NCBI RefSeq assembly: GCF_002775205.1
Contig: NC_036454.1
Coordinates: 27,202,283-27,266,282, forward strand
Source of the DNA: Xiphophorus maculatus
Taxonomy: Eukaryota > Chordata > Actinopteri > Cyprinodontiformes > Poeciliidae
Length of the DNA stretch: 64,000 bases
Direction of reading: 5' to 3'
Shown: piece after piece, positions 25,195 through 36,900 of the stretch
Position numbering within the stretch: position 1 is the first letter of the stretch
How the letters are laid out: each line of letters begins with the position of its first letter
Notes under the pieces: model-generated
Told to the model about the DNA's origin: nothing
Database searches by the model: none
The model's input: the letters and a program-made list of their open reading frames with translations, nothing else
Program-made: the position numbers and the translations under genes

Positions 25195-26725
25195 TGGTAT
25201 CTATGTATTTATCTAAAGATTTAAGATGAATTTTTTTAAGCATAATTTCAGCATAAATGGCTTTCAACTGGAGTGTTGAATGTACTTTTTACTAGAGTTA
25301 TAAAATTATATTTAAATAATTTTTCATTGCAGAAATGAGGGATTATTTGGATTTTTTTAAGAGTCGGTATATTTTCCCCAAATTTCCAGAAATTGGATTA
25401 ATTTTCAAGTCTGTGTGAGCTTTACAACTTTTAAAAGTTTTTTCATTATAATTTCACTTTATCAAAATGCTTTAGTTTTTATTTTTTTTACATTCTATAT
25501 ATTTTTGATGACGCATCATCTTACAGGGTACTTCAAGTGGACCGGAACTATTTTGCACTATTTGCTGGTTTGTGTTCGGCTTTTTGGAGGTCTCAACCCC
25601 TGAATATTTTCCACCGACCATGCATCATTTCATACTCGCTCTGACAACTGGCAGTTTAAATAATTTGTGACATTTGAGCCTTCTGACTCTCGTGAGAAAT
25701 CATGAAAAGCTTAACCATGAAGAAAAATAACATGATTGGTTTAAGAAAATGGAAGAATGGGACAAAAGTGATCCAGAGATGTTTTATGAACTATAATAAA
25801 TGATTTTCTTGATCCACACGATTTATTCTGCTTGCGTGATACTGGCATAAATTCAGGATTTATAAAATCTATATTTTATGTTCCATGAAAACCAAAAATA
25901 GAATGAACGCAATGCACGTAAACATTGCACTTCACATCTACACAAATGATTACATTTAAAGTTCCTCAGTAAGCTAAAAAAGATGGAAAAACTTAATTTG
26001 TTCTGCACTTATCTATCTTGGAAGCATCCCACAGAGCCAATGTGGGATGATCAGAAATGTCAGAGAGATTAAAGGTCTGTAGAGACTGCATCTGGAATCA
26101 GAAACCAGCTCTGGAAGTTCTGTAATGTTACTAAACTTTCTGAACATCTACTCCCCTTTTCCTCTCACTACATAAAAGTCAGACGATGGTCCTCTGTGCT
26201 CTCATCTTGAATCTTCCTTCAGCCTAATGTCTACAGAAGCAGCATTACATGCCATTTGAGTCTCTGTGTCTTGCCCAAGAACACATTGAGGTAAAAAACA
26301 CAGAAGCTATTACTAATGGGAAGTTTCTGGATCAGGCCACAAACTGATGGATTTGTGAATGTCCAAGGTCACGTTGGGGAAACCAAAGCTGCTGTATTCC
26401 TCACGTCTTCATCCTGTCGTCCTTGGAAGATTCCAATTCATTCCCAATGTCTCTATCGCTATAGTTTTTATTTTGTCACCATAAACGCTGTCGGACTCGC
26501 TACGGATTTTAAATGTGTCATGAGTTCTTTTCACTCTGGAGAATCAAATTTATCTTGCACAGCATTGTCTCAGTCTTTAATTTGTCCTCAGCAACATCGT
26601 CTCACTCCTCAGAAATTCTCATTTTACCACGATTTCTTGTTGATTTACAAGTGCCACAACACTCACTTTTTACATTTTGGAACATAGTAAAAAGTAGATG
26701 TTCAAAATCTTTAGATTTAAAACCT

Positions 26726-26990
26726 AAAATCCAGCAGCGGTGCAACAAAAATTCCTGGAGCAAGGCACTACCAAGGGCATCACCAGTCCTGCCAAACGTT
26801 TTAGCATCTAAAAAACAAAATCCAGCAGTGGTGCAAAGAACAGCCCTGGCGCAAGAAGCTACCGAGAGCATCATCAGTCCTGCTAGACTCCTTAACATCT
26901 AAAATACAAAAGCCAACAAGGCTGTAAAGAAAAGCTACAGTGCAAGATGCTACTGAGGGCATCACTACTCTTGCTAGAAAGTCATGAGCT
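26726..26990. repeat. 91-bp tandem repeat, three diverged copies
   Basis: The word 'aatccagcagcggtgca' and the block 'agcatcaccagtcctgccaaac...agcatctaaaa' recur with a period of 91 bases: ccagcagcgg at 26,731, ccagcagtgg at 26,822 and ccaacaaggc at 26,913. The third copy is the most diverged. The period is not a multiple of three and copies hold stops, so it is not a protein repeat. Confidence 0.75.
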
Positions 26991-27087
26991 TTAAGAAAAA
27001 GTCAATAAAGCAATGATCTCCATATGTCTCAGTTTCTTTGTGGGAAATTAGTCCTTCACCCTTCAGAGATCACAACTAATCAGTCAC

Positions 27088-27420
27088 TCAAAGTGTAATG
27101 AGGTCTGAACCAGGAACTCTCCACCTCCCTCCACCTCTCAGGCCACCTGGGTCAAGGCCAGATGTTGATGGCATTGGTTCCTCAAAGTCCTCTTCTGTGT
27201 GCGCTGGTCTTGAGAAGTTAATTTCATGGACTGAGGGAAGAAACCATTCAGGGGACTGTTCATTTCCAAGGACCTTCTTGCACCGCATCATCTTGGCAGG
27301 TTGCTCATCCTCAACACCTCCCTTCCTTGTTCTCCTTCTTGGGACGCAGGGAGAAGACGTTGGGGAAGCCGACTCCTCAGCAAAGCTTCCCTGGTGACAC
27401 GGGGAGTCTTCTGGTCGCAA
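27088..27420 (-). other. Open frame of unknown status, minus strand
   Basis: A 110-codon open frame without an ATG at its start; it opens with a TTG in context. The composition looks protein-like: SPCVPRRRTRKGGVEDEQ, SPEWFLPSVHEINFSRP, then an acidic EEDFEEPMPSTSG stretch. I recognise no domain. It could be an exon of an unknown gene, a transposon-derived remnant (EEPMPSTSG-like acidic/Ser segments occur in such ORFs), or chance in GC-richer DNA. No convincing acceptor and donor flank it. Confidence 0.22.
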
Positions 27421-27699
27421 AATAGCCTCTTATTGCAGGTCTAGGCCACATGAGAAGCTGAAGGTGGTAGGACGCATCTAAATACTTTATTGAAGTCTTG
27501 TCATTTCTCAGAGAAAAACTGAAACTGAAGCCTCTTAGCGTAAACATACAAACGGAAGGCTAACAAAAGTGTCATGTATGTCTCGCTTTTTGACTTGACT
27601 TGAACTATTGAACTTTTCAAGGACATTCTTTTATTTTTGAGACATACAGTAGCGTGTAACTGTAACTTGGCATTTCTCCCGTTTGGCTTTAAGCATGTA

Positions 27700-27940
27700 G
27701 TTGTGGCTGTTGGGCGCCAGATGTCGCTGTTTACCGCGCTGCAGCCGCAGCATGCAGGCGCTCTGGGTAAAGCTGCGCGTGAACACGCCGCTGCGCGTTC
27801 ACGAGCCCCTGTCCCGACTGAACTTGTGGAGCAGTGGAGAAGTTTGAAGAGCCAGATTCAGACTTCGTAAACCGTCGACAAGGTCGCTAGGAAGGAAACT
27901 CAGGCCGGACACAACCAGGCAGTCGCCATGGACGATCTGG
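27700..27940 (+). promoter_or_regulatory. pxn: pxn proximal promoter and first exon
   Basis: A GC-rich, TATA-less block with gctgcgcg repeats (27,730-27,800) precedes the start-codon exon. The leader 'aggaaggaaactcaggccgg' leads into gtcgccATGgac, a strong start context. The exon ends at 27,940 before gtaagt after only 13 coding bases. Exact transcription start cannot be fixed. Confidence 0.55.
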
Positions 27941-30900
27941 GTAAGTTGCTTTTGGAAAGCGGAGTGTTTTTTTTGTTGTTGTTTTTTTTTTCTATGAAGA
28001 GAAACGGGCAGCAGGGTGGAGGAGTCAGTTACGTTTCGTCGAGATTTTGTGTCTAAAATAGTATTTCGGGTTAACTGCGGGTTGTTCTTTCTCTCTGGAA
28101 AAGCGAGTTAAAAGTAGACAGAAATGTTACCACGGCCTGCGGGAAAAAGGAGTAAGTCGTTTCGACACATTTTATAATTCGCTCCTATTTGTTTCTTAAA
28201 AGCATCGCAGTAAGTTAGCGACTGGACACCGCTAGCCTCTTACTGCCGCCTCTGTTTGAACTCTCCCTCATGTTGTGTCTCTCATAATGACACGCCGCTC
28301 CTGCTCCAGGTATATGAGCCACTTTTGATCCACTATGTCGCTCCAAAGGGAGGAGATGCTCGGTTGTCGTGTTGTTATCGAGCTTTAACGTGAACTCCTC
28401 CGCTCTCGCCCCAGGCTGCTCATTCCAACTTTGAAGTGGTGGAGTCAACAGGCCTCCGTATTTAGACTGCAGCACAATGCGGGTTCAGCCCTTCACTCTG
28501 GCTGTTTAAAACCACTGGGATGGAGCAGATATTACTGAAAAACAACAACGAAAACACACACATAACCACTGACCCACGAAAATACTCGATTTTTAAAATT
28601 AGAAATATGGACGCTGTGGTTGTGGGGGAAACCAAACAATCGTCTGTTTATTGGTTTTGTTCTCCAGTTTGTCTGATTACTTCGGTGTTGAAAACACCCG
28701 CGATTTTAGTTTTCTGTGACGTGACACTTTCCCTGTCACTGCGTGCATTACACAGGCTGGAAAATACATTTCATTGAGCTCTTTGGTGTTGGGAATATTT
28801 CTACATTTTGACATTCCAGCCAACATTTTCTAACTCGTGCTTTGACAATTGACAAAAGACATGCTAGGTACACCACAAACTCTCTTATGTCCTTCCACTT
28901 ACAGTTTCATATATGTCAGCTATATCTGTTCAGTATATTCACTTCATGCTATGTATTTCATGCTAAACCTCTGCATCTGTGAAGTTTTTGTTCTTCCTTT
29001 TCTGACCTCTCAAAGAGGGAGCCTTAGTTAAATGGATTTGGTAATTGTTTAAGTGGAGAGATGATGGCTCACATTTTAGCATTTGGCCTGCTGTGAGAAT
29101 ACCTCCAGGCCACATTAGATGCTCTTGCTGCTGTGGTCTGCTGAAAGGACGTATTGTTGACTGAGTGGGAGCTTGCAGCCTCTCCGAATAGCTTGCTGAA
29201 GACAGAGGGACGGGGGGCGAGGCTGCTGAGGAATTTCGAGCATCATACTCTTTCGGGGTCCAAGGCCAAATACTCGCGGGGTCATGACTTACCTCTCGCC
29301 GCACCTCTCCTGCTCCGGCGGCGACGCAGTTGGCCTCCGTCTGCCCACCTAAAATCTTCCCACCCTTTGTTAAAAACATTGAGCTTTGGCATTCGGTAGA
29401 GCAAAAGTCAAAAAGTGTAGATTAAATTACTCCTAAGTGCCTCACAGTGGTAGTCTTAAGTTTCTTAATCCCTCCTTGAGTATGCAAGAACAACACACTT
29501 CATTACTGACCTTTTAACCAAAAACGCTAGAGGATTGGTTGATAAAAACCTTTGTGAATCAAGAAAGAAACTTGATCATGTTTTAACCCCTTTTTTTGTT
29601 GTTTTTCTTGTGCGATTTATGTGATCGTCACTGCTGGAAGGAGCAGGGTGAGCCCTCTCTTGCTGACTCTGAGTCAGAAATTTCCAGTGAAATTTTCCAA
29701 TCAACCTTCTTACAAGCTTAGACCAAGTGGCAGCCAGGCCTAGCTTCATTTTCAAGGCGCATGTGGCCCTATGGGACGAGGCCTCGCCCAGATGTGGACC
29801 TTAGAGCAACATGTGTCAAGAGTGCTCTGTCTGTTTTCTGTTTTAAATGAATCAGTTTGGGTTCTATTTCTTTTTTCTTTTCTAATACTGTGAACTGCTG
29901 AACATTTACGCACGCTTATCAGAAAGTAGAAGTAGGCCTGTCGCAATAAGCAATAAATCAATTAATCGCATGATGAATTGAAACAAACTCAATCATTTCC
30001 ATTTGCATGATTTATCGTTTTTCTCTCTCTTTCTAACAAAAACTGGATGACAAAAGTCTCCAGTCTGGTGCTTTGGTCTTAACCAGCCCTTTTTCTGGAG
30101 GACAGTTTTGTTTACAGAGACTTCATAATTCATTTTATTTACTGTTTCTGTAGCTTTGCTCGTTTATTTCGGATATTTAAAATGGCTTCCAGTTCCAGTA
30201 TTAAATGTTCATTAGAGTTTATTGATCTTTGAAAATGTATTTTTGCATTATTATGCCATTACCATTGAGTTACTTTAAAATGATCTCAAAACAACAATAT
30301 TATGATTTATCGCAATAACTTCTGGGACAATTTATTGTTCAGCAAAATTTGTTATTGTGACCTTAATACAAGCATTGATTGAAATGACTGGGAGAGTTCA
30401 GTCTCCCTACATTAGTGCATCTTTCCAGGTCTGGCTTAGCGTCGACGTTCTAGAGAATGTGCTGGAAATTTGGTCCAGACTTCACAGTGGGGGGTTTTAT
30501 TTTATTTTTTCTGCTGGAGGTTTGTTGCCTCAGCGTGAAGCACAGGTCGGTGTGAAAGGGAGCCAGGACAGGGTGTGGAAAAACCACAAAAAATGGTGGA
30601 TGAAGTTTTCAGGTTTTTGTCAATAACATGGACAAGGGGACAATTTAACACAAAGAAAGGGCCAGCTGTTGCATTAAGGGAAGTTTGTTTGGAGGAGAAA
30701 AGGTTGTGCGGTGCCAACTCTGATTATAAACAAAGCAAATGTTTCTTCTCACTTAAGCTAACAGGTAGCACTAAACTTCTCCATGCATGACTTGGGTACA
30801 AAGCGGTAGTCATTCCTACTGTTTTACTCCTTTGTTTCCGTCTTAATTTTTAGCTGAGGAGCCGACGCCGTGTTTAGGAACAGTTTTCCTCTAATCCGAT

Positions 30901-33900
30901 TCGGGAGATTTTCTGGGAACACAGCAGGTAGCAAATGCCCTTTATAGTTAGAAACAGAGGGAATTCCTCAGGCACCTTTTCCAGACCTATTGAAGCACGA
31001 ATAGATCTGTGTGTAAACCGAAGCACATAGCAACACCTTAATGCATCTGTAAACACATGGCAGGCCTGTAACCTTAGCTGTTGGAGGTCCTGTTGATCGC
31101 TTGGCAGACAGGGAGTCTTTTTAAAAATGTATTACAAAACCCTAGGAAGACTTGGTTTGGTGTAGAAATCATGACGCTGCATATTTAAACCATTTGCACT
31201 ACATGCTGATAATCCTTAAAGGTGTTTTAGCGGTTCACTGTGAGACAGCAGTGCAGAGTTGGTGTTAGCAAACTAGCCATCATCACCCTGTGAAAAGCTG
31301 GAGGGTTAGAGCATGCCATGCTTAACCAGTGGGCTCGCCTGCAAAGCTGGAAAGAAGCCCCCCGACTGTAAATCAGGCTCGTCCCTGATCCACACCCATC
31401 CTGGTGTAGGTCTGGGGAAGAGAGAGCGGCGTGACTGACCTCATCGCTTAGGCAACCGAGCCTGTCTCACATCCTCAGGAAACGGTGAAGGAAAACAATG
31501 AGCGGACTCAGTGCTGGAGGCCGTCGAACGCTGTTGGAGGGGGCAGCAGCGGGCCTGCAGTCTGTGAGCCGGGTGCCAGAACAGCCTTTCCTCTGTTAAT
31601 TGCTGTTGTACCATACTCTTGTTCCAGTTGTAGCTCCTTTCAGTCGCTTCCTGTTTCTTTCTCCCAGTTAACATGACCTCAGATCTTGGCTCGAGACAGG
31701 CATTGACTGATATCAGGTTAATAAGGCTGATGTAAAGCTTGATGCTTTTAGTGCTTTTATTTTTTCATGCGTATGTGTTCACAAAAGAAATCAGTACGTC
31801 ACTCTGAAGCCTTAAAAACTTGAAGATCTCTGAATTTCTACAAATTATCAATACATGCCACATTAAGCTTGGATTTGCTTGTGAAAAGATATCTCCACTT
31901 AATAAACAGAGGTTTTGTAATTTTTTTCATGAGTGGAAAGTTTTCATGTTATTGAATTTTGATCATTCTTGTTATGCAAATTATCCTTATTTTATTAAAT
32001 TTTAGTGCAGTTTTTAAAATCAGTTTAAATTAGAGATTCAAGTGATTCACTGGTAGATAAAGATAATGTATTTTTATGTTATTTTTTTAATTAAAATAAT
32101 GTTTTTTGTTTTGTTTACAGTTAGCTCTATGGCCTTCCATGAAGTATGCAGCTGGGAGCTGTATAAAGGAAAGGAAAAGAAAACACAAACTTTTTCATTT
32201 TACAACTTAAAAAGGTGTAAAAGGATTCGGTTTTCATTTGTTTCGTTTCTTTTAAAATGTTAATCCCGGGAGCCTTGACTGGCCTATTGACCTGTCGGAG
32301 AAGAAACCTGATCCCCAACCTGGGCTTCTCCAGCAACGATGATGGACTTCCTATCTGCACTCGGGACCAAGCCTGCTCACCAAATTTCAGATCTGCTTCT
32401 TTCCCCATCCAGTTCATCAAACACTTAGAGTCCACATGCTCCACTTCCCCAGAAGGATCATCTGCTTACGGTTTCTAGTCCAAACTTTCCTCCCTCACTG
32501 TTGAGACGCTGTTCTGATTAGGGTCTTAAGCTGATCCATTCTCCTGAAAGGACGAAGGGTCGGCAGGCAGAACCTGCAGAGAACTTGTCAGCTGGTTATG
32601 TGTCCCTGTTAGATTAATTGGTTATTCTATATAGAGTGAATGGATGAATATTTATCAGTGCCTCCGGGATTTCACCATTGTTTTTATGATCATTTATTTT
32701 TTGCTTTCAAAATCACAAGTTTTGCGGTGCTACTTTGGAAATATTTGCAAGGGATTTTGTTAAAAAATTGACATATAGAGGAAAACAATAAGGAAAAAAT
32801 AACAGACAGACACAAATATTTTTTTAAATTTATTTAAAGAATTTAAATAGCTACTCGCCATCACGGACTATAGCTCATCAGTCACTCAAACCCAATGTTT
32901 TTGACAATTTTTGCGAAACGTTTGGAATAAAGTCACAATTACCCAGCATTAGTAGAAAAAACCAAACTTTTTTGTGTGACTTTTACCGTGAAATTGCGAG
33001 AAACTGGAGGGCCTGATTTATTTATTTACTTATTTGAACTAATTGAACAAATTTTAGCTAAATAAATGACTTTCACATGGAGGTTGGTGTGAACATTTGT
33101 AATACGCTAAATATCCCACGTCTAACAGTTGTCAACGCAATCATAGATAAAAAAATTTTTTTAAATGCCTGGAACAAATATTATTGAAAGCACGAATGTG
33201 CTTTTAACAAGCACTCGCATGCCGTAAATGACGAGATGGCCGTTGTCTGACAGTTTGCAGACAGCCCAGATGGCTCCTCGTTGACATACGGTTCTCATCC
33301 GCGCCTTGGCTCTGACTGTCCTCAGTGACCGAGTGCTGCATCAGTCGTTAGACTTTCCCTTGTGATCTGATTTACTGTTCTGTGGGGAAGCACTTTTATT
33401 TTGGTCCAGCAATCTTTCAAAGGGAGTGTCATCTTTCTTACATGGCTCTGCTTGGCAGGGTATTTTTAGCTAGCAATCGCTAAATGACGCCTCTGTCCCA
33501 CTGATTGTATGCCATTACTAACTTCAACCATTGTCTGTTTGGGATTTTCTTTCTTAAACTGCATGGTAAAAAAAAATAGTTAGCCATCTTTAGTCTTTAA
33601 AGTTAGATTCTCTGTCGATTCCGTCACCTTTTGGATGTCATTTCTCTCTTTACCGCCGCCTCACTCCGGCCCCTGCTTTTCTTGTTTGTTATAAATATAT
33701 CACGTTCGGTTGGCTTGATAGGATAGGATAGGGTTTCCGTTCGGGACCGGAGCCAGTTCTGCTCTTTTTTGCTCCCTGGGTATAAACAGGTGAGCTGTGG
33801 ACCCTGATGACCTTTCACCGTTGCCCACATGTTCATGAAAAAGATCGAAGTGCTCTGGTTTCGTCTGTGCCTGTAGTGTACTCCCCACTGTGTGGTGAAG

Positions 33901-36900
33901 GGCAGTAAAAACACAGGCATCTCCCTTATTGTGGAATTCAAAGCATGCTGTGGATAGCATGGAGTATTGAGTGTCTTCTTCTTGACTCCAGGTGTGTTGG
34001 GGGAGAGAAAGGCGGGACTTTAATGACCGTTTTCGCTAGATTAAGTTTGTGTGTTCGCGTTTAGAGCTGTTTTCCACATGCCCCTACCTGAGAGGTTTCT
34101 TTCTCAGGGTGGACGGAGGAATGTGTGGAATTCCCCATGTGCCTTCATCCCATCTGATAAACATCGCAGGACTGTGGAAGAGCCATGAGTGGGTGGACAG
34201 TGGGTGCACAAAGTCAAGACTATACATGTGCCCACTCCCCCAAGAATGTGTATAATGTCAACACAATACGGTACCGCAGTTATGTCCACTGACAGCGCCA
34301 ATGTAAGTCTGTGTATTGTTTGACTCAAGTCAGATGAAGTCGTTTGAAATAATTTGGTCCAGTCGTTTCATTTTTGATGACAGTTTTATTCCTTTAGACC
34401 GCTGCACAATCAGCCATTGAGTCAGGATGCTGTTAGCAGAATTGGACTTTGTCCATTGTGGCTGCTACACACCGCCCACCCCCAGTCTGGAATGGAAAAG
34501 ATTAGACCGATACTTAGCCCAACTGCTGGTTGGATTGTTGATGCTTTTAGGTTTCTGTAAGTTTGAGACTTTTCTGTATATTTCATAAAACAAAACAAAT
34601 TGACAACATTTCAGGTCTACACGCATACTCAAACCTCTTCAAAGTGCAGTCTAGTTTTTAAATATATAATGTCATCAAAATTTGAAACCCATTCCTCAAG
34701 TTGACTTAAATAGGCTGAGCTATTGTTACCTCATAAATTGTTAACATACATTGGCTGTCCACGTTTTAACTGTGGTATAGCGGTCCTAATGAGGAGAAGT
34801 AACTTTTTAAAGTGTGCAATTATTATCCATCCATTGTCTAGACCCACTTGGCCTCGCAGAGTTTTTTAAAAAGAGTTTGGAAATATCAAGCAACTTATGA
34901 TGACGCAGCGAATGTTCTGGAACTGCAGTCGGGTCTTCTAGCAAGATCTGAGTTCACAATCAAAAATCTAAAACAACAAAAACCTAATTGGTCTGTCTCA
35001 AATGATCATCCTGTAAGTTATTTAAACTTCTTCTGAAACACAAGACAAACAACATGAAGCAACTAGACCTGCACATTGCATCAAATCATTACATTGTACT
35101 ATCAGTGTGTGCAATATTGTAATTGCAAAGGATTGCTTGGTTGCAATAACATATTTTGCCAGTCGCATGTTACTTTCTCTAATGGCTGAGAAGCTAATGC
35201 TCATGAATAGTGGTTGAGTCAATATGAAATGTAAAAAAAAGAAAGAAAAATGAAACATAACTGAGTTACCTTATAATTTTCAGCAATAGCATCGTGATTA
35301 AATATTCTTCTGAAATCATACATACAACTGCATGTAAAATTTTCTGATACTTTAAATGGAAACGTCCTTTCCGATCTGATCTGAACGGAACAAGTGAGAG
35401 GAATGTCTCAGCTGTGATTGGTGGACAGAAGAGCACAATGTCGCCATGGATCCTTATGACGACGCAGCAAATGTTCTGGAACTGCAGTCGGGTCTTCTAG
35501 CAGTTCAGAGTTCACTACAGAGAATCAACTCAGGCCTTCGACACACTTCCCTCTGCGCTGGGAAAGCAAGCATTTCTGGTTAGAGTGTTGGAAAAATGCA
35601 AACATGGAGAACCTATGGAGTCGTGAGCATACCGTTAACCTCTTTGAAATGTATGAGAAGGAGCTGAACATTCTTTTTGGTGAAAACGAAGAACTCCACC
35701 ATCAAAATGCAGAAATAAGAGTCCACTTCAGGAAGAAGCTTGAAGCAGAGAGGAAGAAGAACATGGCTCTGAGTCAAGAAATTGACAAACTTAAAGAGCT
35801 TCAGGCTGCAGATCCCAACAAAGCCATTGGTCGTAAGTTGGTTTCATACTGTCAGCTGTAAACACATTTGTTTATGGTGTAGAAGATAACCAGTCTGCTG
35901 CTTGTACCTTACCTTAAAAGTAGAAGAAGTTTTCACTCATGTGTTTCTAGAATTGAATCGCCAACTCCGGGTAGAAACTAATCTGCGGATGAATGTGGAG
36001 GCCAAAGCCGAGCGGGCTGTTCAAATCGCAGACCATTTCTTGCAGAAACTGGAAGAAATCCATAATGTCTGTCAAAAATGTCTAGCGCCAATCCAGATTC
36101 CCGATGCAAATCTCAAAAGAGGAGTGGATGACCTCAGTGGAGAACTGCTGGAGCTGAAACTGATGCTTCGAAAAGAAAAAGAATCGAGAGCTCACAAAGG
36201 CACCCACGGGCCTGAGGTCTTTACGCAAGCGCACATAGAGGTTTCATCCGAGGTCCTGGACCATATCGGTGAAGAAAAGTCCAACAGCTACATGGAGCTG
36301 AGGAAAGAAAGGGACGAACTCCTGCAGGAGATCCTGGCGCTGCATCAACGGGAATCCAGACTGAGGGATGAGATTGAGTGGAACGGTCTGAGAGAATTCG
36401 AGATTCTGGAAATGCTCTGTCGGGAAATATCAGGGTTGGAAACGTTGGAGAAGCAGCATCTTTGCCAGGACATGTCCTTCGAGGAGGAGAGGGACGAGAG
36501 GGCGAGGGCAAAGGCGATTAAGGTTGCCGTGGCCTTGTGAATGCAATGTGTGCTCAGAGCAGTAAACTGTTGTGTAAGTGAACAATCAACACACTTTCAT
36601 AATGAATTAATTTATAGTTTTGTGTTCACACATCCAAAATGAACTAGCTGACTATCTTTTATCTACTTTCCATCAGCTGCCAGCCTGGAGCAAACAGAAG
36701 AGCAAACTACTGATTCATGAAGAAGCTGAGATTTCTGAACTCAAACGGACAACCTGACCTTCCATTGTCTGCCTTTACTCAATATTTATCTGATCATAAA
36801 AGAAAACTCTTCATATCAATCTGTGTTGTGAAGAAGATTTCTTTCTTTCCTCACTGATTCATTATTTAAAATAGAGTCATCATTTGTATTTAGCATAATT

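Larger units (their letters stand above)
25200..27640. other. Region between ctu1 and pxn
   Basis: The 3' UTR of ctu1 is AT-rich; an attaaa-like or aataaa signal near 25,795 ('ctataataaatga') could end it. From about 26,000 to 27,450 the sequence is less AT-rich and holds a 91-bp tandem repeat and a minus-strand open frame, both listed separately. I do not recognise a gene here. Confidence 0.4.

Noticed and set aside
32127-32478. Overlapping plus- and minus-strand frames in pxn intron 1 as a small gene
   Set aside because: No splice sites, no start context, and the sequence reads like a repeat fragment.
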